From Rhodoferax sp. (GTDB taxonomy: Bacteria; Pseudomonadota; Gammaproteobacteria; Burkholderiales; Burkholderiaceae_C), in the NCBI GenBank assembly GCA_024236015.1, contig JACKLK010000006.1:1-64000 (forward strand): a stretch of DNA of 64,000 nt, given 5' to 3'. The position numbers and the translations under genes are program-made. The notes under the pieces were generated by a model that saw only the letters and a program-made list of their open reading frames with translations, did not search any database and had not been told where the DNA came from. Of this stretch, positions 6,481-14,953 are shown one piece after another. The number at the start of each line of letters is the position of its first letter. Positions within the stretch are counted from its first letter, which is position 1.

Positions 6481-9396
6481 TCATCCATTGGTGCCAGTTA
6501 TCGATGCATTTGGCCGCGAAGGCAGGATTTGGTCAGCATAGCGGTCAACCGGGAAGCGAAACACACCCCGCAAGTTGATGCTCTCCAGCCTGGTGGGCGC
6601 AATCTTCCCGATCAGTTCCGGTGGAATGACCTGGCGGCGGTTCGACCAGCGATCCAGGACCGCCTGCATCTGTGAGGTATTCCACGCCATCACGATGTTG
6701 GCCATCAGGCTCAACGCATCGGCCACAGCCTGCATTTCATCGACACGTTTGGCCTGCGCCGGGCTGATCCGGCCGGTATAAATGGCGCGCTTGAGGGCGT
6801 TAACAGCCTCGCCCCGATTGAGCACCCGGCGCAACTCGTTCCTGAAAGCGTCCTTGACAAAGTAGTCAGCCAAAAACGCCGTACGCAGCAACCGCCCCAA
6901 TTGCACGCCAGCCTCATAGATTGGATCGCCCTGGGCGGCAGAACCGAACCGCGCAAGAGCTGCCACCGCACTGGCATGTCCGCTCATGACCGAGGCTGCC
7001 AGGTGCACCAGACTATCCCAATGCTTTTCGATCAAAGCGACGTCGACATTGGCTTCGCACACCGCAGCGATTTCTGCGGGCACTTTGGTGCCGCGTGGCA
7101 CAAAGAGGTGGCGCTGTTTGAGTTCCTTCAACCGCGGGCAAAGATCAAAACCAAGCAAACGGGCATGTGACATGGCAAAGTCGGTGTAGCCATGGGTATC
7201 CACAGCAAGCTGGCTGGTCTCCAGCTTTTCTTGGCGGATGACACCTTCAATGGCCACGCCCGCCTGGCGCTCATTGAGCACAAAGGGCTGCGCATGGAAG
7301 ATGCCCCACCGGTCTTTTACATGGGAGTAGATTCCAATGGAAGGTGTGTTGCGCCGAGGATCAAGCCGGGCTTGCCACACCCGTTTGGTGGTCTCCATGC
7401 TCATCATGTCAGAAGATGCCAAATCGGACCGCCCCCAGGTGGCGGCAATCGGGTGTCGCTGCATGAATTCCAGCACAGCCTGGCAGGCCTGGCTCAGACG
7501 CCGTTCGTCCCGCGCCCAGCGCATGGCCTGGCGAATGCTGGTGGCAGACAATTGCGGAATCATGCGCGCGCATTCGACCGCAGTCAGACTGGTGCCGTGG
7601 GCCATGATGCCGGCATAGACCATCAGCAGCTCGTCGGTAGAGCGCGGCTCACGTCCGAGCATGATCCAGCTAAAGCGCACCTGGGCGTCAACGGCCAGAA
7701 TCACTTCCGGCAATTGAACCTCACCGATGCGGTGATCCAAAGCCGCGCGCAGCTTGGTCACTTCTGGGTCTTCGTCCTCTGCGGGCAATGGCGACAAATG
7801 GAGTTCATCATCCACGCGCAGTACGCCACTGCGGGCTGCAGCGGCCACCGCATCGACACCGGCAGTTACTCTGGCCAGCAAAGGCTTCAAGAAAGTGGCA
7901 GCCTTGCTGGGTAACGATAGACGGGCATAGTGTTTCTTGGACTCTGCCTGCCAACGCTCGTCCGTGAAGAACAAGCGCGCACGACCCCGAAAGCTCAGGC
8001 TGTGCTCAATCCAGACCGAGCCATTGCGCACCGCGCGGCGCAGGGCAAACAGGGTGGCCACCTCCAACGCCTGAAACGCCCGTTCCCGGTCTGGGCTGGA
8101 GATCGAAACCTGCCAGATCATTCCCAGACTTGGTGCCACCACTTCAACTGGCAGCTTTCTGGATCCTTTGAGATATAAAGCTTGCAGCTTGGCAAGGTAC
8201 TCGATGGCAGGATGCTCGCCGGTGGCCTGCCAGGGCAGCTTTGCAATGGCGACGAGCAACGACCGCACGGGGCGAATTCCATCAATCAATCCCTCGCGGA
8301 CCAGGGAGGCCCTGCTCGGTGGTTTGCGTTTCTGGGTTTCGGTGATCAAGGCTTCAAGACGGGCACGCAACTCAGCATCTGGCACCGCACCTTGCGCGCT
8401 CAAGGCAACAAGTTCGCCGAGCAGCGTTTTGTACATTGCGGCCCAATTGACGGTAGCGGGGACATCGGCGGCAGCCTGACGCCACAGATCGGCGATCCGG
8501 CGCTGCACCATAAGGATCAACTGGTCTGTGGTGGTGAACAGGCAATACCGAAGAAAGCATGCGACCTCCACGGTGCGCGCTGGCTCTTTGATCTTGGCTC
8601 CGGCTGAGGGCGGCCTGGAGACAAGTCGGCGCGCGTAGCGGCGCAAGATGAGATCGGGGATGTCTGCCAGGTGCTTATGAACGTCCAGCGTGTAAAGCAG
8701 GTCGATGCGCTCCAGTACCTCGCTGATTTGGCGGGTTGAGTGTTTCGCCGGTGCAGCCCATAGCCAACTCTGCTGGGTTTGTCCATCTGGGCGCAGCTCT
8801 GAAACTGAGGCTCGCCAGCGATCAAGTGTTGCTGGATCAACGCTGGCGGCGATGGCGGTGCCTGTTTCAACTTCAAGCTGGGCAAGTGCCGCCGCAATCA
8901 GTGTCCGAATTGCCCGCTCGTGCACGATCACCAGCTTGTTCTTGTACAGCCATTGACGCGCCCGCACGAGTAGCTGATCGCGGTCGGCGCAGCGCGCCAC
9001 TTCGTCGCGCAGTTCACGTACCAGTGAGCGGCGCTGGTGCTCGCTCATCCACTGGAATCCAAGGACCGTGCAGGCTACTTGTTGGTGATCGAATAGCGTG
9101 CGCCCGCGTTCATACATGGCTCTCAGCGAGGCGACTTCTGGTGCTGCAATGCCAAGCTCGTTGCCAAGGTGGCGCCACAAGGCTACTGGAATTACCCGAA
9201 AGGCACCGAGCAAACGCCCACTCATGCGCAGGAAACCAATATGGAGCGCCAGACCAAGCTTGTGGGAATCACCTCGGCGTGCATTGATTGCGTCGCGCTC
9301 GGCACCATCGAAGGTGAAAAATGCCTTCATCTCGAAGTCGCTGATATCGCGGGGGAGCCCACGCATCCCCAAAAACGTTGTGTGCCAACCCTGCAT
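6481..9396 (-). CDS. tnpA: IS1071 transposase TnpA (Tn3 family)
   Basis: A 971-residue DDE transposase that recognises the 110-bp ends and carries out replicative transposition. Tn3-family hallmarks are seen in the C-terminal third: SIGIYSHVKDRWGIFHAQPF and VDTHGYTDFAMSHARLLGF, the latter containing a catalytic aspartate. The chosen ATG has a GAGG ribosome site 8 nt upstream and gives exactly the length reported for IS1071 TnpA. A TTG four codons earlier is less likely. The frame is unbroken, so the element should still be able to transpose; cointegrates would have to be resolved by homologous recombination because no resolvase is encoded. Confidence 0.95.
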   Translation of the reverse strand: MQGWHTTFLGMRGLPRDISDFEMKAFFTFDGAERDAINARRGDSHKLGLALHIGFLRMSGRLLGAFRVIPVALWRHLGNELGIAAPEVASLRAMYERGRTLFDHQQVACTVLGFQWMSEHQRRSLVRELRDEVARCADRDQLLVRARQWLYKNKLVIVHERAIRTLIAAALAQLEVETGTAIAASVDPATLDRWRASVSELRPDGQTQQSWLWAAPAKHSTRQISEVLERIDLLYTLDVHKHLADIPDLILRRYARRLVSRPPSAGAKIKEPARTVEVACFLRYCLFTTTDQLILMVQRRIADLWRQAAADVPATVNWAAMYKTLLGELVALSAQGAVPDAELRARLEALITETQKRKPPSRASLVREGLIDGIRPVRSLLVAIAKLPWQATGEHPAIEYLAKLQALYLKGSRKLPVEVVAPSLGMIWQVSISSPDRERAFQALEVATLFALRRAVRNGSVWIEHSLSFRGRARLFFTDERWQAESKKHYARLSLPSKAATFLKPLLARVTAGVDAVAAAARSGVLRVDDELHLSPLPAEDEDPEVTKLRAALDHRIGEVQLPEVILAVDAQVRFSWIMLGREPRSTDELLMVYAGIMAHGTSLTAVECARMIPQLSATSIRQAMRWARDERRLSQACQAVLEFMQRHPIAATWGRSDLASSDMMSMETTKRVWQARLDPRRNTPSIGIYSHVKDRWGIFHAQPFVLNERQAGVAIEGVIRQEKLETSQLAVDTHGYTDFAMSHARLLGFDLCPRLKELKQRHLFVPRGTKVPAEIAAVCEANVDVALIEKHWDSLVHLAASVMSGHASAVAALARFGSAAQGDPIYEAGVQLGRLLRTAFLADYFVKDAFRNELRRVLNRGEAVNALKRAIYTGRISPAQAKRVDEMQAVADALSLMANIVMAWNTSQMQAVLDRWSNRRQVIPPELIGKIAPTRLESINLRGVFRFPVDRYADQILPSRPNASITGTNG

Positions 9397-9431
9397 CGTG
9401 AACCTCAAAAGTGGGAGGCCACCATACCCGT

Positions 9432-9541
9432 TTACAAAGCGAACAGGAAAGTCAATGAAATCAACGGTCTACCCAGACCACCCCCGCGCCAGTGCTAGCT
9501 TTGCGTACCGTCACTTATTGCACTGAAAACGAGGAGACCCC
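9432..9541 (-). repeat. IS1071 right terminal inverted repeat
   Basis: Inverted copy of the left end, finishing ...GAGGAGACCCC at 9541. It differs from the left copy at a few bases, for example GTACGCAAAGC against GTACGAAAAGC. Confidence 0.9.
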
Positions 9542-9888
9542 TGCATGCCATGCTGGAGCAGACGCGCGCGCAGGGATATGCCTTGCGCAGCAAGGACGTG
9601 CGGCCGGTGTCCAACACATTGGCGGTCCCGGTGTTCGAGAACGGGCATGTGATGGCCTCGATCGGATTGACCTGGTTTTCTTCGGCGATGGACACGGACG
9701 CGGCCGTGTCCACCTACCTGCCGCGCATGCAGCAAGCCGCCCGCGACATCGAGTCGCGGCTGAACGCGATGGGCGTCGGCGCGTCACCCGCGGCATCGCG
9801 GGTCGCCGCCAAGGGCCTTCGTCGCAAGAGCCGGGCCGGACTGCGCAAGCGGGCGGCCGGATCCCCGGACGACACCGCGGACACCTGA
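9542..9888 (+). pseudogene. IclR-family transcriptional regulator, C-terminal fragment
   Basis: The residues after the IS1071 end (RAQGYALRSKDVRPVSNTLA, then VPVFENGHVMASIGLTWF and a closing helix YLPRMQQAARDIESRL) match the end of the IclR effector-binding domain. The winged-helix DNA-binding domain is gone. The frame enters directly from the IS element with no proper start. IclR proteins often control adjacent catabolic operons, so this was probably the regulator of the convergent operon that follows; its loss could leave that operon unregulated or silent. The last 30 residues are Arg/Lys/Ala-rich. Confidence 0.8.
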
Positions 9889-9950
9889 TGGCCGGCGGCG
9901 TCGCGGCGCGACCTGCACGGCCCGGCCCGAACCGCGCGCCCGCCGTGATG

Positions 9951-10796
9951 TCAGTGCGCCGCCGGCATCGGATAGTCGTCGGCGTTGGCGACCTTGCCCG
10001 GCACCTTGGAGAAGTCGAGCCTTGGCGGCGCAAACACATCGACCAGCCATGCGCCACCGTCGTTGACGTTGTTGCTGGTGTGTATCACCTTGGGCGGAAT
10101 CACGGTCAGCGACGGGCTGCCGATCTGGATGTGTTCGTCGTCGCGCCAGGTCGTCATGTCGGCCGTCCACGGATGGCGCAGGTGATGCACCCATTCGCCG
10201 CTGAGGGCCAGGGATCCCTGTTCGAAATCCGCATGCACATGCGGGCTGAGCTTGTGCACGTCGCGCGCGACCATGCGCGGCGTCATGATGTTGAGCATCA
10301 GGTTGGTGCTGCGGAAGATGCGCATGTTGGTGTCGGGCTTGGTGTGCTCGGCCAATACATAGTTGCGCAGCGCGAAGCCATGGGTCGGGTCCGGCCATGG
10401 CTCCAGCGGCGCGACCTCGGGTGCACCGGCTGCATATACCTGCGCATTGCCGGCCATCGCCGCCAGGTCGACGGCCTTGTGGGAGAAAACCCGCACCACC
10501 AGGCCATCGGCCCGGGCCGTGATGCGGCTGGCACCCGGCGGCACGATGGTCAAGGTCTGCGCCGCGGCGTCGCAGTGGTGGTCGCCGGCATCGATACGCG
10601 CGGCCGCGTCAGCCAGCAGCACCATGTATTCGTCGTCCTGTGCCGGCCGGGCCAGGACGGCGCCGGCCTTGAGATGCGTCACGCAGACCACGAAGTTGGC
10701 GCCGCGGGTGATCCAAGTCTGTTCGCCGTCGGCGCTGATCTGGGGCGGGGTGCCATAGTGCCGTGCTGCACTGGCAACGGTGGCCTGGGTCGTCAT
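9951..10796 (-). CDS. Bicupin-type protein of unknown function
   Basis: A 281-residue protein with two cupin barrels. The second contains metal-ligand spacing HVHADFEQGSLALSGEW followed 40 residues later by PPKVIHTSNNV, consistent with an active metal site; the first barrel looks degenerate. Cupins include dioxygenases, isomerases and decarboxylases. It is the last gene of the minus-strand catabolic operon, 36 bp after the HpcH aldolase gene. A ring-cleaving or acid-processing activity is plausible but not shown. A ribosome site (AAGAGGAA) lies just before its ATG. Confidence 0.6.
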   Translation of the reverse strand: MTTQATVASAARHYGTPPQISADGEQTWITRGANFVVCVTHLKAGAVLARPAQDDEYMVLLADAAARIDAGDHHCDAAAQTLTIVPPGASRITARADGLVVRVFSHKAVDLAAMAGNAQVYAAGAPEVAPLEPWPDPTHGFALRNYVLAEHTKPDTNMRIFRSTNLMLNIMTPRMVARDVHKLSPHVHADFEQGSLALSGEWVHHLRHPWTADMTTWRDDEHIQIGSPSLTVIPPKVIHTSNNVNDGGAWLVDVFAPPRLDFSKVPGKVANADDYPMPAAH

Positions 10797-10832
10797 GGGG
10801 GTGTTCCTCTTGCGGATGGGGTTGATTGGGGT

Positions 10833-11582
10833 TCAGCGTGTGGGGTGGGCCATCGCGGCGGCGCCCTGGCGCAGCAGCGACTGGTCGGAGCCCATGACGA
10901 ACCAGTTCACGCCCTGGGCGGCGTAGCGGTCTCGTTCCTGCGGCGTGCCGGCGAATACGCCCGCCAGCTTGCCGGCCGCCAGCGCGGCGGCGATGCTGCT
11001 GTCGGCGGCGGCCATGACGTCCGGATGCTTGGCGTCTTCCAGGCCCATGGCCAGCGCCAGGTCGGCGCGGCCGATGAACAGGCCGTCGACACCGGGCAGC
11101 GCCGCAATGGCCGCTGCGTGGGTGACCGCCTGCGGACTCTCGATCTGGCAGATCACGACGGCCTGGTCGCCCGCCGTCAAGGCCTTTGCCATGCCCAGGC
11201 TTCCGTAACCCGCAAAACGCGGCGAACTGGAGTAGCCGCGGTTGCCGCCGCGGAAACGGGCGTTGCGGACCGCCGCCGCGGCTTGATCGACGGTGTCCAC
11301 GTGGGGCACCAGCACGCCGGCCGCACCCATGTCCAGCACGGACAGGAAGCTCGCCGGCTGGCTGTCGGGAATACGCACCAGCAGTGGCAGGTCGGCGGCG
11401 CGGCCGGCCAGCATCATCAGGTCGAGCATGGCGCGGTCGAGCGGCGCGTGTTCGGCATCCAGCACGGCGAAATCCAGGCCGCTGCCACCCAGGATCTCGA
11501 TCACGTGCGGCGACGCCGTCTTGACGAAGGTGCCGACCTGGTAGCGGTCGGGCTGGCGTTGCAGTTGGCGGCCTTGGTTCAT
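10833..11582 (-). CDS. HpcH/HpaI-family class II pyruvate aldolase
   Basis: A 249-residue TIM-barrel enzyme that would cleave a 4-hydroxy-2-oxo acid to pyruvate and an aldehyde or oxo acid, using a divalent metal. Family marks are LDAEHAPLD near residue 40, the metal-binding CQIESPQAV, and GLFIGRADLALAMG with its conserved aspartate. Length and motifs are complete. The start is the ATG of ATGA, overlapping the stop of the flavin reductase gene by 4 bp; the open frame extends upstream only as a shadow of that gene. It supplies the C-C cleavage step expected after a fumarase-type hydratase. Confidence 0.85.
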   Translation of the reverse strand: MNQGRQLQRQPDRYQVGTFVKTASPHVIEILGGSGLDFAVLDAEHAPLDRAMLDLMMLAGRAADLPLLVRIPDSQPASFLSVLDMGAAGVLVPHVDTVDQAAAAVRNARFRGGNRGYSSSPRFAGYGSLGMAKALTAGDQAVVICQIESPQAVTHAAAIAALPGVDGLFIGRADLALAMGLEDAKHPDVMAAADSSIAAALAAGKLAGVFAGTPQERDRYAAQGVNWFVMGSDQSLLRQGAAAMAHPTR

Positions 11583-12226
11583 GGTTCGGAGCCCGCGTTG
11601 GCGACCGACGCGGGTGGTGTCTGCAGGATGGGACGGGTGAATATCTCGCCCAGCGCGGCATAGTGCGGGCCGCCCAGGCGGGCGATCGGGCGCAACCGGG
11701 TGCTGTCGACATGGCGACCGTCGTAGACCGCGTCGGACAGGTGGAATGCGACGACTTCGCCGATGTACAAGGTGTTGAGTCGGCCCAGTTGCACGGCCTG
11801 GTGCAGCTTGCACTCCATCTGGACCGGCGAGATGGCAATGCGCGGCGGGCGCACCAGCGTGCTGGGCAGCAGCGCGATGTCCAGGGCCTGCGCCTCGCTG
11901 GTGTCGGACGCGAACTCGGCCGAGGTCTGGTGCATCAGTTCCATGTTGGACTCGGTGGCCACGTTGACGACGAACTCGCCGCTGTGCACGATGTTGCGCG
12001 CGGTGTCCTTCAGCGTGCCGTTGCGCGAACCGATGTTGACCGCCAGCATCGGCGGACTGTGCGCCACATAGTTGTACGAACTGAACGGTGCCGCATTGAC
12101 GACGCCGTCGGCTCCCATGGTGGTGATCCACGCGACCGGGCGTGGCACCACCACGCCGCACAGCAGCCGGTAGGCCGTGGCGGTATCCATGCCGTCGGCC
12201 GTGATGGTGGTGAAGCGCTCGCTCAC
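11579..12226 (-). CDS. Flavin reductase-like FMN-binding protein
   Basis: A 215-residue split-barrel flavoprotein of the flavin reductase-like family. The segments PRPVAWITTMGADGVVNAAP and NGTLKDTARNIVHSGEFVVN bind FMN in relatives. Such proteins supply reduced flavin to two-component monooxygenases or act as reductases themselves. No monooxygenase partner is visible in this operon. The GTG start at VSERFTTITADGMD overlaps the amidohydrolase stop (GTGA). An ATG 57 codons further upstream lies inside the previous gene and was rejected. Confidence 0.75.
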   Translation of the reverse strand: MSERFTTITADGMDTATAYRLLCGVVVPRPVAWITTMGADGVVNAAPFSSYNYVAHSPPMLAVNIGSRNGTLKDTARNIVHSGEFVVNVATESNMELMHQTSAEFASDTSEAQALDIALLPSTLVRPPRIAISPVQMECKLHQAVQLGRLNTLYIGEVVAFHLSDAVYDGRHVDSTRLRPIARLGGPHYAALGEIFTRPILQTPPASVANAGSEP

Positions 12227-13200
12227 GGCTTGGCGCCCGTGGCCGGCGTGCGCGTGCCGCCCTTGACGAAGACGCGCTTGCCGGTGTCGTGGTACACGGC
12301 TGCGCGCTCCTGGGGCGTCAGCAGTTCGGCGGCCGCGAACAGGCGCTGCACCATGTCGGCATAGGTGCCCGACGAGGTGCCGATGTCCGAACCCCACATG
12401 ATGCGGTCCGCGCCGTACAGGTCGACCGCACGGCGCAGCACCTTGTCGGCGGGGATGCCGGCTTCGCGGCAGATGTCCAGGTTGATCGACGTGAACTTGA
12501 AGAAGATGTTCTTCTCCGCCGCCAGTGTCTCGTAGCGGGCATCCAGGCCGAAGTCCGCGCCTTCCTCCATTTCCGGTTCGAGCAGGTGGTCGAGCACGAG
12601 CCGGATATCGGGGTATTGCCGGGCCAGCGCGATGATGGTGGGAATCGAAGGGCCGCCGCCGCCCGTGGCCAGCACCTCGAGGTCCATCACCAGGCCGGCC
12701 TCCTGGGCCACGTCCCAGGTCTTGAGCGCTTGCGGCGAATTGAGCCAGGGCATGCTGCCGTCGCTCTCGCGGCCGCCGAACAGGCGCACGCCGGCCAGGC
12801 CGTGATCGCGGATCATGCCGCGTACCTGGTCGGGCGTGGCCGGGTCCTGCGCATCCAGGATGACCACCGCGCTGAACAGGTCGGGGTAACGGTCCGACGA
12901 GTCCAGGATGTAGCTGTTGTCGTAGCGGTAGATCATGCGTTTTTGCACCGCGACGATGCCGTCCACGTTCTGCTCCTGCATCCAGCGCAACACCCGCGCG
13001 GCGTCCGGCACCTCGTTGATCGGGTTGGGGCCATGGTGTCCACCCGGTTTGCCGATCACGCCCGGCGCCCGGTACGGGGCGTTGGCCGCACGCTGCATCG
13101 GGTTGCGCGGATAACGCTGCTGGTCGTCCGCGACCAGGTGGGCGTGGGAGTCGAACAGCAGCGGCTTGCTGGTGGAGGCGGTAGAGGCGTTCTGGTTCAT
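12223..13200 (-). CDS. Amidohydrolase-family TIM-barrel hydrolase or decarboxylase
   Basis: A 325-residue member of the amidohydrolase_2 group. The metal motif FDSHAHLVADD is at the N-terminus, RLVLDHLLEPEME provides the mid-barrel histidine, and RIMWGSDIGTSSGTY gives the C-terminal catalytic aspartate. Relatives include 2-pyrone-4,6-dicarboxylate lactonase and several non-oxidative decarboxylases. With a hydratase and a pyruvate aldolase in the same operon, a lactone-opening or decarboxylating role on a dicarboxylate is plausible. The ATG was chosen just before the conserved domain; the frame continues upstream as low-complexity sequence. Confidence 0.75.
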   Translation of the reverse strand: MNQNASTASTSKPLLFDSHAHLVADDQQRYPRNPMQRAANAPYRAPGVIGKPGGHHGPNPINEVPDAARVLRWMQEQNVDGIVAVQKRMIYRYDNSYILDSSDRYPDLFSAVVILDAQDPATPDQVRGMIRDHGLAGVRLFGGRESDGSMPWLNSPQALKTWDVAQEAGLVMDLEVLATGGGGPSIPTIIALARQYPDIRLVLDHLLEPEMEEGADFGLDARYETLAAEKNIFFKFTSINLDICREAGIPADKVLRRAVDLYGADRIMWGSDIGTSSGTYADMVQRLFAAAELLTPQERAAVYHDTGKRVFVKGGTRTPATGAKP

Positions 13201-13250
13201 GGATGCGACGGGTGAGGGGAGGGATGGAGCGGCGGGGCGAAGCCGGACGT

Positions 13251-14234
13251 TCAGTTGATGGTGACCTTGGCCGCCTCGACCACTTTTTTCCACTTGGCGG
13301 CTTCGGCGGTCATCAGCGTACCGAGCAGGTCGGGCCCGCCCTTGACATGGACCATGCCGAACTGGGCCAGCTTGGCACTGCCTTCAGGCGAACTGGTGAA
13401 CTGGTTGATCTCCTGGTTCAGGCGCTCGACGATGGGCCTGGGCATGCCGGCCGGGCCGACGATGGCGAACCAGACCGTGGCTTCGAGGTTGACACCCAGT
13501 TCCTGTGCGGTCGCGACGTTCGGCAGGCCGGGGAATCGCTTCTTCGACGTCACCGCCAGCGCCACCAGCTTGTTGCTCTGGATGTTGGGAATGAAAGCGG
13601 TGACCGGTGCCGAGATGGCCTGGATGCTGCCGCCCAGCAGGTCGGTCATGGCCGGCGTGTCGCCCTTGTAGGGCACCGATTGCATCTCCACGCCGGCGCT
13701 GGACTTGAGGGCTTCGAGCGCCAGGTGGCCGATGGTGCCGTTGCCGGGATGCCCCACCGAAATGGCCTTGGGATCGGTCTTGGCCAGCGCCAGGAACTCC
13801 TTCAGGTTGGCGGCCTTGACCTGCGGATTGGATACGATCACCAGTGGGATCTCGCCGACCAGTGCGATCGGCGACAGGTCCTTGTCGGAGTCGTACGGCA
13901 TGTCCTTGTACAGCGACTTGTTGTTCGCCAGCGGCCCCGAGGTGGACAGTCCGATGGTATAGCCGTCCGGCGCCGCCTTGGCCATGGCGTCGGTGCCGAT
14001 GTTGCCGCCGGCGCCGGCCTTGTTCTCGACGACGAACTGCTGGCCCAGCGTATTGCCCAGGTGCTGCGCGAGCTGGCGCGCGATGACGTCGGTGCTGCCT
14101 CCGGCCGGAAAGGGCACGATGATGCGCACCGGCTTGTTCGGCCAGGCCCCTTGCGCGACGCTGGCAAGCGGGGTCATGGTCAGGGTGGTGGCGACGGCCA
14201 GGGAGGCCGCGAGAAGGGTACGACGGATGGGCAT
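13251..14234 (-). CDS. Bug/TctC-family periplasmic solute-binding receptor
   Basis: A 327-residue secreted receptor with an N-terminal signal peptide (LLAASLAVATTLTMTPLASVA) followed by WPNKPVRIIVPFPAGGSTD, the Bug hallmark that forms the carboxylate-binding loop. These proteins capture carboxylates or aromatics in the periplasm, sometimes delivering them to TctAB-type transporters; no tctA or tctB is in the window. GGAG precedes the ATG by 4 nt. It sits between the hydratase and amidohydrolase genes, which suggests the operon degrades an imported carboxylic acid. Confidence 0.9.
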   Translation of the reverse strand: MPIRRTLLAASLAVATTLTMTPLASVAQGAWPNKPVRIIVPFPAGGSTDVIARQLAQHLGNTLGQQFVVENKAGAGGNIGTDAMAKAAPDGYTIGLSTSGPLANNKSLYKDMPYDSDKDLSPIALVGEIPLVIVSNPQVKAANLKEFLALAKTDPKAISVGHPGNGTIGHLALEALKSSAGVEMQSVPYKGDTPAMTDLLGGSIQAISAPVTAFIPNIQSNKLVALAVTSKKRFPGLPNVATAQELGVNLEATVWFAIVGPAGMPRPIVERLNQEINQFTSSPEGSAKLAQFGMVHVKGGPDLLGTLMTAEAAKWKKVVEAAKVTIN

Positions 14235-14242
14235 GATGTCTC

Positions 14243-14953
14243 CTAGGGTTGAGGTTGTCGTTGCTGGTTCAGGTTGGCAAGAATCTGCGGCAGGCGTTCC
14301 TGGGCGCGCAGCCGCAGATCCTCGTAGATGCTGTTGCCGTGCGCGTCGATGGCCACCGTGGCCGGGCCGAGTGACTTCACGCGCAGCGTGACGAGGCGAA
14401 ACTGCGAGATGTATTCGTTCCAGTGGCTCGATACGACGCTGTCGATCGATTCGGCCAGCAAGGTGCAGCCGCCGCCCAGGAACGACAGATAGGCGCAACC
14501 GGCCTCGCGCATCGCCGCCACGCTGTGCCGGTCCAGGCCGCCCTTGCCGCCCACCAGGCGCAGCCCGAGTCCGCGGATCAGCGCCGGCATGAAGCTGTCG
14601 TACCGGGTGCTGGTGCTGGGGTTCATGTACAGCGCTTCGGCCGCCGAACCGTCGGGCCCGTCCATCACGTAGGAACTGAGATGGAAGAAGGCCCCGCCGC
14701 GCAGGTCGACCGGCAATGCTTCGCCGGCCTGCAGTGCCTTGACCATGCGTTGGTGCGTCGGCAGCCCGATGCTGATGGTGATGTCTCCACTCAGCGTCAC
14801 CAGGTCTCCCACCGACAAGGCCCGCACCGCGTCCAGGTCCAGGGGCAGGTCCAGCTGGCGGACCGTGTCGGTGGCGTGTGCGGGCGCGGGCCCGCACACG
14901 CCTGGCGCGTCAGGGTCGTGCGGGGCGCCCGGGCGCGGGTTGGCGGTGCTCAT
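14243..14953 (-). CDS. Class I fumarase/L(+)-tartrate dehydratase-type hydro-lyase, beta subunit
   Basis: A 236-residue beta subunit of the iron-sulfur-dependent class I hydro-lyase family. Seen in the protein are TLSGDITISIGLPTHQRM, YMNPSTSTRYDSFMP and the glycine-rich LRLVGGKGGLD. Together with the alpha subunit it would add or remove water from a dicarboxylic acid such as fumarate, tartrate or a related substituted acid. A variable N-terminus of about 40 residues precedes the domain. The start overlaps the alpha-subunit stop as ATGA. Which acid is used cannot be decided from the sequence. Confidence 0.85.
   Translation of the reverse strand: MSTANPRPGAPHDPDAPGVCGPAPAHATDTVRQLDLPLDLDAVRALSVGDLVTLSGDITISIGLPTHQRMVKALQAGEALPVDLRGGAFFHLSSYVMDGPDGSAAEALYMNPSTSTRYDSFMPALIRGLGLRLVGGKGGLDRHSVAAMREAGCAYLSFLGGGCTLLAESIDSVVSSHWNEYISQFRLVTLRVKSLGPATVAIDAHGNSIYEDLRLRAQERLPQILANLNQQRQPQP

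Larger units (their letters stand above)
6338..9541. mobile_element. IS1071 (Tn3 family, complete)
   Basis: The element is 3204 bp between GGGGTCTCC termini, the length known for IS1071. It has about 110-bp terminal inverted repeats and one transposase gene, and no resolvase or res site. IS1071 is known to flank catabolic genes on plasmids and islands of environmental betaproteobacteria. The 5 bp outside the left end (CCGCC) and right end (TGCAT) differ, so there is no target-site duplication. Both flanking genes are truncated and unrelated. This copy is therefore the product of deletion or recombination between IS copies, not of a simple insertion. Base composition is visibly lower in G+C than its surroundings. 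Confidence 0.95.

Noticed and set aside
6338..9541. Resolvase gene or res site inside the Tn3-family element
   Set aside because: Only tnpA fits between the inverted repeats; absence of a resolvase is a known feature of IS1071.
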